From Desulfobacterales bacterium (GTDB lineage: Bacteria; Desulfobacterota; Desulfobacteria; Desulfobacterales; Desulfosalsimonadaceae), in the NCBI GenBank assembly GCA_018334855.1, contig JAGXLE010000117.1, forward strand, positions 1 to 5,251: a DNA stretch of 5,251 bases. Direction: 5' to 3'. Below the pieces are notes generated by a model, which was given only the letters and a program-made list of their open reading frames with translations, did no database searches and had not been told where the DNA came from. Of the stretch, positions 1-4,658 are shown piece after piece (the stretch's first letter is position 1; every line of letters begins with the position of its first letter). Both the position numbers and the translations under genes were made by a program.

Positions 1-1116
1 ACGGCTCTTTTCGGAAAAGCCGGCAAAACCGTGGAATGGAACCGCAGTGATCCGGCATGCAACGCGCTCGAGCCCCTTTTCAAATCTCTGCCCGTCAACA
101 CAATACTTTTCGCCAGGCCGGCCGAACCTTACCGCACCTGCCTGGAGTATCTGGCAAAAACCGCATCGTCGGGCGTGATACGGCCGGATGATTCGGAAAC
201 GCGCATGTTTCTTCAGGACTTGCCCGTGGCGCCCGGCCTTGACGCTGTAGGGCTTGGGCAAATTTTTGAAAACAGGAAATGCGCAGTGATTCCGGAACAA
301 GGCATTGCCGCCCGCGGGACTGATATTTCCGAAGCTTATGTAAATTTTTCCGCTGCCTGTTTTTCGGGCTTTGTAAAATTTTTTTCAGATATCCTTCAGT
401 ACAGCCGCACCCACGATATTGACAGGCAATGGACAGAAGCCTTTTCCCGGGCCTGCAGTCACCTGCCCGAGCCGGCCGTGTTTGACGAGGAAGAACTGAT
501 GAAAGGCCCTTTTGAAAACCACCAGGAAGCCGGCAGGGCAATCATTGAAGCCGGCCGGAAGATCATTGAAATGGGCCTTGTCAATGCAAGCTTCGGCAAC
601 ATCTCATACCGGCTGGACACTTCTCTTTATATAAGCTGCTCAGGCAGCTTCCTGGACGAGCTCGACGATGCCCTGGTTTGCGCAAACCTGGAAGATCATT
701 CCTGTGAAGGGGGCAAGCCCTCGTCCGAGTTTCCCGTTCACGTCGAAATAGCCAAATCAACGGATTTTAGGGCTGTAATCCACGGGCACCCGCTGTTTTC
801 AGTAATAATGTCCATGGATTGCCGTGTGGAGGGCTGTGATCACGAGGGCAGCTGCCACAGGGATTGTCCGCGGCAACGCCTGATCAGCGGAATACCCATT
901 GTTCCCGGCGAAACCGGCAACGGGCCCTTCGGGCTGAGCAAAACCGTTCCGCCGGCGGTAAAGCGAAGCAAGGCGGCCATTGTCTATGGCCACGGTGTAT
1001 TTACCTGCGCCCTGGAAGATTTCAACAACGCCCTCGGCAGAATGATTACCATCGAGAGCCTCTGCCGCAAAATCTATTTCGATCGCATCAGCTCCCAAAT
1101 CGGAGACCATCAATAA
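1..1116 (+). CDS. class II aldolase/adducin-family protein, two-domain, 5' end outside window
   Basis: Partial gene: the frame is open from base 1 (ten codons, TALFGKAGKT, precede the GTG at 31), so GTG 31 is probably internal and the true start lies to the left. 371 residues are visible, ending in TAA. Residues below are counted from GTG 31. The C-terminal domain (about 165-355) has the class II aldolase/adducin signature: FGNISYR (188-194), SGS (204-206), Glu233 as the likely catalytic acid/base, zinc ligands His251 and His253 in HGHP, and His321 in GHG. The family cleaves or epimerises phosphorylated sugars such as fuculose-1-P or ribulose-5-P; the substrate here cannot be told. The part before residue 125 ends like the same fold (AVIPEQGIAARGTDISEAY resembles the AAIVYGHGVF region) but lacks the histidines, so it looks like a degenerate copy. 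A loop at 264-279 carries four Cys. Convergent with nadK. Family call is firm, substrate unknown. Confidence 0.85.
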   Translation, partial: TALFGKAGKTVEWNRSDPACNALEPLFKSLPVNTILFARPAEPYRTCLEYLAKTASSGVIRPDDSETRMFLQDLPVAPGLDAVGLGQIFENRKCAVIPEQGIAARGTDISEAYVNFSAACFSGFVKFFSDILQYSRTHDIDRQWTEAFSRACSHLPEPAVFDEEELMKGPFENHQEAGRAIIEAGRKIIEMGLVNASFGNISYRLDTSLYISCSGSFLDELDDALVCANLEDHSCEGGKPSSEFPVHVEIAKSTDFRAVIHGHPLFSVIMSMDCRVEGCDHEGSCHRDCPRQRLISGIPIVPGETGNGPFGLSKTVPPAVKRSKAAIVYGHGVFTCALEDFNNALGRMITIESLCRKIYFDRISSQIGDHQ

Positions 1117-1125
1117 AAATTGTAA

Positions 1126-1146
1126 AAATTGGGGACAGATCTATTT
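1126..1146 (+). repeat. short dispersed repeat, copy 1 (AAATTGGGGACAGATCT type)
   Basis: The 30-bp gap between the convergent aldolase and nadK stop codons contains AAATTGGGGACAGATCT (1126-1142) followed by ATTTTTAG. A 17-nt stretch at 4527-4543 matches it at 15 of 17 positions on the same strand. From memory, motifs of the form TTGGGGACAG recur between genes in several proteobacterial genomes, in some cases near REP-associated (Y1) transposases; no transposase is seen here. No clear terminator hairpin lies in this gap; the only stem is a weak ATCTA/TAGAT at 1139-1152. Confidence 0.4.
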
Positions 1147-2004
1147 TTAGATGCGGCCTCCGCTCCAGCGGAGCTTGGCTTTCAGAATATCAAAGTAGTT
1201 CTGGCCGGGCAGCTTGATAAGCTGCAGAGGGTATCGGCTTTTTTCAATGACTATCTCGTCTGAGGCATCTATTTCCAATCCCTGCTGGCCGTCAAAAGTG
1301 GCTACTATATCCGAAGCCTTTTCACCCAGGTGAATTTTGATCTGCGAGGTATTGGGCACGATAAGCACCCGGTTGGTCAGGGTAAAGGGACAGATCGGGG
1401 TTACCAGGAAACCTTCCACTGCAGGGTGTACAACCGGTCCGCCCGCAGCCAGGGAATAGGCGGTGGAACCGGTGGGGGTTGAAACGATTAAGCCGTCGCT
1501 GCGGTAGGTGGTCAGGTAATGACCGTCTATATAGGTCTCGATATTTGCGAGCCTGGCCAGTACCCCCTTGTTTATAACCACGTCGTTTAACACGGTTTCC
1601 TTAACATAGGGCCGGCCTTTTCTTATTACCCGGACCTGCAGGCGGGTACGGGATTCGATTGTAAATTCCTTGTTTAATACCTTCTCTGCGGCGGAAAAAA
1701 GGTCATCTTCTGAAATTTCGGCAAGAAAGCCGATATCGCCGAATTTTACACCTATCATGGGGATACCGGCGTCTCCTATCCATCTCGAGGCGCTCAAAAA
1801 AGTTCCGTCTCCGCCAAGCACGAAAACACAGGCAATGTGCTCCGGATCAACTCCCCGATCCCGGTAATTTTCCAGGCCCAGCCCTGGATGGAAGGCTTGC
1901 TGGCGAATAACCTCTATTCCCCGGGATCGGAGCCAGGATTCAAAAACATCCGCCTTGTCCTGTGCCGCCTTGTCCTGTTTTACGAATAATCCGATCTGTT
2001 CCAA
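1147..2004 (-). CDS. nadK: NAD kinase
   Basis: Phosphorylates NAD+ at the 2'-hydroxyl of the adenosine ribose with ATP (or polyphosphate) to make NADP+; cytosolic, usually a homo-oligomer. At 285 aa it has the normal bacterial length. Visible landmarks: GGDGT at 64-68 with catalytic Asp66; the NE/D motif as Asn140-Asp141 in LNDVVINKG; and the NAD-binding segment SDGLIVSTPTGSTAYS (169-184) followed by LAAGGP (185-190). The segment usually reading PxxPHTL is PICPFTL here (204-210), so a normally conserved His is Phe207. The start is TTG at 2004: the frame meets a stop at 2023-2025 and offers no ATG between, and a G-rich GGCGGGGGC stretch lies just upstream as a modest ribosome site. The nearby ATG at 2018 is out of frame. 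Transcribed away from the ferritin-like gene and toward the aldolase gene. Function is very secure; the exact start is moderately so. Confidence 0.96.
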   Translation of the reverse strand: MEQIGLFVKQDKAAQDKADVFESWLRSRGIEVIRQQAFHPGLGLENYRDRGVDPEHIACVFVLGGDGTFLSASRWIGDAGIPMIGVKFGDIGFLAEISEDDLFSAAEKVLNKEFTIESRTRLQVRVIRKGRPYVKETVLNDVVINKGVLARLANIETYIDGHYLTTYRSDGLIVSTPTGSTAYSLAAGGPVVHPAVEGFLVTPICPFTLTNRVLIVPNTSQIKIHLGEKASDIVATFDGQQGLEIDASDEIVIEKSRYPLQLIKLPGQNYFDILKAKLRWSGGRI

Positions 2005-2128
2005 AGCGCCCCCGCCATGCCTTTATTTGCCAAACCGCTTTCCGTACCGTATATGAGACATACTAATTTCTCGGAGACCGGGCAAGGATTTTTATCAGGC
2101 AGCAGGCTGCATACCTGTGCACCCTTTC

Positions 2129-2157
2129 TTGACATTTATTATCTGGCTTTGTATTTT
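2129..2157 (+). promoter_or_regulatory. sigma70-type promoter of the ferritin-like gene
   Basis: TTGACA (2129-2134, perfect -35), a 17-bp spacer, then TATTTT (2152-2157, 4 of 6 to TATAAT). Transcription would start near 2164, giving a leader of about 85 nt before the ATG at 2250. An inverted repeat TTGTA-TTTT-TACAA (2149-2162) sits over the -10 box and could be an operator. No convincing minus-strand promoter for nadK was found in 2005-2249. Confidence 0.65.
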
Positions 2158-2235
2158 TACAATTTGAAATCTGCCGGTTAAAGAATACCTTTTGGACGCA
2201 TAAAGATAAAATCCTTATTAGCCACCCCTTAGAAA

Positions 2236-2240
2236 AAGGA
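2236..2240 (+). promoter_or_regulatory. ribosome binding site of the ferritin-like gene
   Basis: AAGGA ends 9 nt before ATG 2250, in an A-rich, probably unstructured stretch. It supports this ATG as the start. Confidence 0.7.
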
Positions 2241-2249
2241 AAAAAACAG

Positions 2250-3110
2250 ATGGAAAAACAAGAACTTATCGAAATGCTAAACAAGGACCTGGCAGACGAG
2301 CATGCAGCCATACTGCGCTATCTCATCCACAGCTACCTGGAAGGTGAGGATACCCAGATCGGCGCAAAACTGCTTTCCAGGGCCCGCGAGGAAATGTGGC
2401 ACATGCACTGGCTGGGCATGATCATCGGGGCGCTGGGCGGCGAGCCCAACATGGAACCCGGAGAATATCCATACGATGACACCAACCGTGCAACCATTTT
2501 GAAGTCCTACGTCAATTACGAGAAAAATCTCGTGCCCCACTATGAGCAGGAAGCCGAAATGGTCACTGAGCCACACATCAAACGGGTTCTGCTAAGAGAA
2601 GCCTGGGAATCAGAGATGCATGCCGAAAAGTTCCAGAAAATGCGCGACAAGCTCTCCCAGGAAGAAGCAGCCGGCCTGCCGGGCGAGGAAAACGAGCTGC
2701 CCGACGAACTTGTCGGCATGCTCCAGCAAAGCGTGGCGGCAAAATACCGGCAGATGCTCCAGACGCTCAGAGATGCCTGGGTTTTCCAGGACCACGGGGT
2801 GGATGCCTGGCAAAGGATGGATTTTTCCATGACCAAGATGAAACAGCTAGCCCACAGCTCAGAGGAAGTAGCTGAAAACGGCATTGAACCGGATTTCAGC
2901 ACAGGCGTCATAGACAGCGGCAAATCCTTTGAGGCTGCCATTGACAAGGCGATCAGCGAGCTGCAGGACTCCCTGGCCCTGCACAAAAAGCTCCAGTCCG
3001 ACCCTGAAGCGCAGAAACACGGCGGCCTGATGTCCAATCTGGATCTGACCGTGCGGCAGGAGCAATACGAAACCGAAGAGCTCCAGGACCGGCAGAAAAA
3101 GCAGAAGTAG
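2250..3110 (+). CDS. ferritin-like (bacterioferritin/rubrerythrin-superfamily) protein with degenerate C-terminal half
   Basis: Probable di-iron ferritin-like protein of 286 aa, about twice the size of one four-helix bundle. The N-terminal bundle (about 4-135) carries candidate ligands: Glu17 in helix A, the EExxH motif at 47-51 (Glu47, Glu48, His51) in helix B, acidic residues Glu91/Glu99/Glu101 in helix C, and WESEMHAE (119-126; Glu120, Glu122, His124) in helix D. Met49 lies where bacterioferritin has its haem-ligand Met in ExxH, though Met is also common there without haem. The C-terminal half (about 150-286) looks like a second copy: GIEPDF (211-216) parallels GGEPNM (63-68), yet the segment matching EEMWH reads TKMKQ (195-199), so ligands are lost. 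No signal peptide or membrane segment, so cytosolic. Likely monocistronic, with its own promoter and terminator. Role in iron storage, peroxide removal or electron transfer cannot be decided. The fold is secure; the activity is not. Confidence 0.82.
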   Translation: MEKQELIEMLNKDLADEHAAILRYLIHSYLEGEDTQIGAKLLSRAREEMWHMHWLGMIIGALGGEPNMEPGEYPYDDTNRATILKSYVNYEKNLVPHYEQEAEMVTEPHIKRVLLREAWESEMHAEKFQKMRDKLSQEEAAGLPGEENELPDELVGMLQQSVAAKYRQMLQTLRDAWVFQDHGVDAWQRMDFSMTKMKQLAHSSEEVAENGIEPDFSTGVIDSGKSFEAAIDKAISELQDSLALHKKLQSDPEAQKHGGLMSNLDLTVRQEQYETEELQDRQKKQK

Positions 3111-3135
3111 CAGCAGGCAAACAGGACAGCAAAAA

Positions 3136-3167
3136 CAAAAATGCCGCAGGCACCTGCGGCATTTTTG
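3136..3167. terminator. bidirectional intrinsic terminator between ferritin-like gene and fbp
   Basis: Perfect inverted repeat: 15-nt arms (3136-3150 and 3153-3167) around CA, giving in practice a stem of about 14 bp with loop GCAC. The GC core GCCGCAGG/CCTGCGGC is flanked by A5 on the left and T5 on the right, so RNA from either strand has a stem followed by a U run. It lies 25 nt after the ferritin-like stop and about 63 nt beyond the fbp stop, so it should end both convergent transcripts. Confidence 0.92.
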
Positions 3168-3192
3168 TTTAAAATCCTGCAATATTATAAGC

Positions 3193-3212
3193 GCCGTCCC
3201 CTCCGGGGCGGC
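3193..3212. other. second GC-rich hairpin downstream of fbp
   Basis: GCCGTCCC-CTCC-GGGGCGGC folds as 8 bp (one G-U in plus-strand RNA, one A-C mismatch in minus-strand RNA). It lies 18 nt past the fbp stop codon, with no U run directly after it on the minus strand. It may help stabilise or pause the fbp mRNA end, but the real terminator is probably the one at 3136-3167. Confidence 0.35.
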
Positions 3213-3230
3213 GGCAAAATTCTCTCCAGG

Positions 3231-4331
3231 CTACGGCAAATCCTCCCACCTGTTTTCCAGACGTTTCATGACGTCGGGCATGGTGGTGTATTCCATTTCC
3301 TCCATGGGCAGGCGGTGGGGTTCAAACGGGCCATGGCGCCGCATGTGATCGGCCAGCCTGTTGCACTCGTGCCTGGCAATGTCAAAACTCGGATCATCAA
3401 ACATGTCTCTCGGCCCGATCAGTTTGCCGCCGGTGATCTGGAAGCCCAGGGCCGTCACCCGGGGCGGTCCGTCAAACCGGGAAGGATTGGCATCGCGCTC
3501 GGCAACCGGCATCAGCGGGCCGGTGTGCGAGCCCCGCATCCAGCCCTCGACCAGCTGGGCCCGGGTAAACGGCTCCAGCAGTTCGCCCACTGCCGGGAAA
3601 TCACCCTGGCAACGGGTGATGTACACGGGGTCGTCCTTGCCCACGTACTTGCCCGCGGTCAGCGCAAGCCGCTCGGTGGATGTGGCTGCCGCGACTTCGC
3701 CTTCCTTGGTATAGACCGATTTGACCATATATTGGCTGGGGGCGCCGATAAAGACCAGCAGATCGTAGATTTCCTCGGGCGCGTTAAAAAAGATGCGTTT
3801 ATGCCCCTTGACATCGTGAACTTCGAACTTGAACCCGTCATGCAGGCTCGGGGAGATCACAAGGCCTGCGGTGTTAAACGGATCGGCATAGGCCTTGTAA
3901 AGCGGAATGTTCCATGCGCCGGCAGATGTCTTATCCGCCATGAACACGATGACCGGCTCGGATTTGCGTTCCTCAAATTCCATTTCTGCCAGGCCGGGGC
4001 CCATCCCGCGGATCGTATTTGCAAAAGCATCGCTTAACAGGTCCTGCCCGGCGCCGTAAAGCCCGAGCTTTTTTGCAGTTTCCGCACACGACCAGAAAAT
4101 GTCCCATGATAGTTGATGGATTTCCTTATTGTCTGTTCCCTGTCGGTGGGTCATGATCAGTTCCAGGTCGTCGCCGCACGCGGTAACATGATAATCGAGA
4201 ATCTTTTCCTGGTGCTGGGCACCTTCAAGGCCTTTTTCAGCCTCGTCGATTAAATCCTGGTGAATGGATGAATGTCCTACAAGTCCTCCTACATCCGCCT
4301 TGATCACGCTTAACGTCACTTTTTTGTCCAT
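3231..4331 (-). CDS. fbp: fructose-1,6-bisphosphate aldolase/phosphatase, bifunctional (archaeal-type, class V FBPase)
   Basis: One enzyme that condenses dihydroxyacetone phosphate with glyceraldehyde-3-phosphate and then dephosphorylates the fructose-1,6-bisphosphate to fructose-6-phosphate, driving gluconeogenesis one way; Mg2+-dependent, cytosolic, an octamer in studied archaeal members. The 366-aa length is usual. Visible landmarks: ADVGGLVGH (12-20; Asp13 and His20), GDD (53-55), MADKTSAGAWN (131-141; Asp132, Lys133), and KYVGKDDPV (228-236) with Tyr229, the Schiff-base Lys232, and Asp233/Asp234 for metal. Gln242, Asp287 and Tyr348 also fit the family. All key residues for both activities are present. 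The start is set at ATG 4331, reading MDKKVTLSVIKADVGG, because AGGAGG lies 7 nt upstream; the longer reading from 4349 would place that Shine-Dalgarno inside the coding region. Divergent from the acyl-CoA dehydrogenase. Common in archaea and deep-branching bacteria. Confidence 0.95.
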   Translation of the reverse strand: MDKKVTLSVIKADVGGLVGHSSIHQDLIDEAEKGLEGAQHQEKILDYHVTACGDDLELIMTHRQGTDNKEIHQLSWDIFWSCAETAKKLGLYGAGQDLLSDAFANTIRGMGPGLAEMEFEERKSEPVIVFMADKTSAGAWNIPLYKAYADPFNTAGLVISPSLHDGFKFEVHDVKGHKRIFFNAPEEIYDLLVFIGAPSQYMVKSVYTKEGEVAAATSTERLALTAGKYVGKDDPVYITRCQGDFPAVGELLEPFTRAQLVEGWMRGSHTGPLMPVAERDANPSRFDGPPRVTALGFQITGGKLIGPRDMFDDPSFDIARHECNRLADHMRRHGPFEPHRLPMEEMEYTTMPDVMKRLENRWEDLP

Positions 4332-4338
4332 TTTTTGC

Positions 4339-4344
4339 CCTCCT
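4339..4344 (-). promoter_or_regulatory. Shine-Dalgarno that decides the fbp start
   Basis: Minus strand reads AGGAGG, then 7 nt (GCAAAAA), then ATG at 4331. This is near-ideal and argues against the in-frame ATG at 4349, which has no comparable site and would encode only six extra residues (MQGGQK). Confidence 0.9.
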
Positions 4345-4447
4345 TGCATATATTAGGAGTTAGCGCTTATAACAGTGAAGATATGCATAAAACCACGACG
4401 TGAACTGATTCGATGGTATAAAAAGCAGATATATTTGATTATCTTTT

Positions 4448-4475
4448 ATAATAATCATTTTTCGTGATATATCAA
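4448..4475 (-). promoter_or_regulatory. probable fbp promoter
   Basis: On the minus strand TTGATA (4475-4470, 5 of 6 to the -35 consensus), a 16-bp spacer, then TATTAT (4453-4448, 5 of 6 to TATAAT). The start would be near 4441, leaving a leader of about 110 nt. An inverted repeat GATTAT-8 nt-ATAATC (4437-4456) covers the -10 box and start site, a fitting place for a repressor. A TATAAA four bases on, with a 19-bp spacer, is a poorer alternative. Confidence 0.55.
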
Positions 4476-4526
4476 CCATAAAATCCGGGAATATGCGCCA
4501 TAAGCGGTGTGGCGGCGCCCGTGCGT

Positions 4527-4543
4527 AAATTGGGAACAGGTCT
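4527..4543 (+). repeat. short dispersed repeat, copy 2 (AAATTGGGAACAGGTCT)
   Basis: Matches the copy at 1126-1142 in 15 of 17 positions (G/A at the ninth, A/G at the fourteenth), same orientation. It directly follows the GC-rich island and directly precedes the TTGACT of the putative plus-strand promoter. Probably the remnant of a small intergenic element; two imperfect copies in 5 kb are weak evidence by themselves. Confidence 0.35.
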
Positions 4544-4547
4544 GAGC

Positions 4548-4577
4548 TTGACTTTATATTGCCGTTCATTTAATGAT
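4548..4577 (+). promoter_or_regulatory. possible promoter of the acyl-CoA dehydrogenase gene
   Basis: TTGACT (4548-4553, 5 of 6) with AATGAT (4572-4577, 4 of 6) at an 18-bp spacing. Transcription would start near 4584, inside the perfect palindrome at 4581-4595. The -10 box is mediocre, as expected of a regulated promoter, so the assignment is tentative. Confidence 0.4.
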
Positions 4578-4580
4578 GCA

Positions 4581-4609
4581 TTGTATATTATACAAATTTC
4601 AGGAAATTT
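4581..4609. promoter_or_regulatory. two abutting perfect palindromes, candidate operators
   Basis: TTGTATATTATACAA (4581-4595) is a perfect 7-1-7 inverted repeat. It shares two bases with AAATTTC-AG-GAAATTT (4594-4609), a perfect 7-2-7 inverted repeat. They fall at the predicted start of transcription and just before the leader ORF, where a repressor such as a TetR- or GntR-type regulator of fatty-acid oxidation could act. The regulator is not in the window; AT-rich DNA gives some palindromes by chance. Confidence 0.45.
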
Positions 4610-4610
4610 T

Positions 4611-4655
4611 ATGAAAATACATGAAAAAACAGCAAAAAAAGAAGGAGTCAGCTAA
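4611..4655 (+). CDS. possible 14-aa leader peptide upstream of the acyl-CoA dehydrogenase
   Basis: ATG 4611 opens a frame reading MKIHEKTAKKEGVS and stops with TAA at 4653-4655, 3 nt before the acyl-CoA dehydrogenase ATG. AGGA (4601-4604) lies 6 nt before this ATG, a good ribosome spacing. The ribosome site of the main gene (AAGGAG, 4642-4647) is inside the leader, so translation of the two could be coupled. The peptide is lysine-rich (four Lys of 14) and hydrophilic and has no recognisable family. It could equally be a chance frame in an A-rich leader. Confidence 0.3.
   Translation: MKIHEKTAKKEGVS
4642..4647 (+). promoter_or_regulatory. ribosome binding site of the acyl-CoA dehydrogenase gene
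   Basis: AAGGAG ends 11 nt before ATG 4659, slightly longer than the usual spacing. It supports the start MAQLIADRRDVDF and overlaps the end of the small leader ORF. Confidence 0.75.
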
Positions 4656-4658
4656 ATC

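Larger units (their letters stand above)
4332..4658. other. divergent regulatory region between fbp and acyl-CoA dehydrogenase
   Basis: A 327-bp gap without a full gene. It is AT-rich except for a GC-rich island at about 4494-4525, which includes a CGCCA/TGGCG inverted repeat at 4496-4514. It holds, left to right: the fbp ribosome site, a minus-strand promoter for fbp (4448-4475), the GC-rich island, a repeat copy (4527-4543), a weaker plus-strand promoter (4548-4577), two perfect inverted repeats (4581-4595 and 4594-4609), a 14-codon leader ORF (4611-4655) and the acyl-CoA dehydrogenase ribosome site. The 69-codon minus-strand frame at 4360-4569 runs through these signals and is not credible as a gene. 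Confidence 0.7.

Noticed and set aside
1158..1173. CTCCGC-TCCA-GCGGAG hairpin as a terminator for the aldolase or nadK gene
   Set aside because: It is inside the nadK coding end and has no U run after it on either strand.
864..1217. 117-codon plus-strand open frame overlapping the aldolase end and nadK
   Set aside because: It overlaps two well-supported genes in another frame and shows no family signature.
1387..1396. GGGACAGATC, a third look-alike of the dispersed repeat
   Set aside because: It lies within nadK where it encodes a normal conserved family segment, and only 10 bases match; chance is the simplest explanation.
2063..2311. 82-codon minus-strand open frame in the nadK/ferritin gap
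   Set aside because: It starts within the ferritin-like coding region and crosses that gene's promoter and ribosome site; Ser/Cys/Phe-rich low-information translation.
3141..4037. 298-codon plus-strand open frame
   Set aside because: It runs antisense through most of fbp, begins inside the terminator stem, and its translation (Arg/Gly/His-rich, no motif) looks like an antisense shadow. The minus-strand frame has clear family motifs.
4332..4349. Six extra N-terminal residues (MQGGQK) for the FBP aldolase/phosphatase
   Set aside because: The AGGAGG Shine-Dalgarno of the ATG at 4331 lies within these codons, so the shorter start is better supported.
4360..4569. 69-codon minus-strand open frame between fbp and the acyl-CoA dehydrogenase
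   Set aside because: It covers the fbp promoter, the repeat copy and the other promoter, has no good ribosome site and no recognisable motif.
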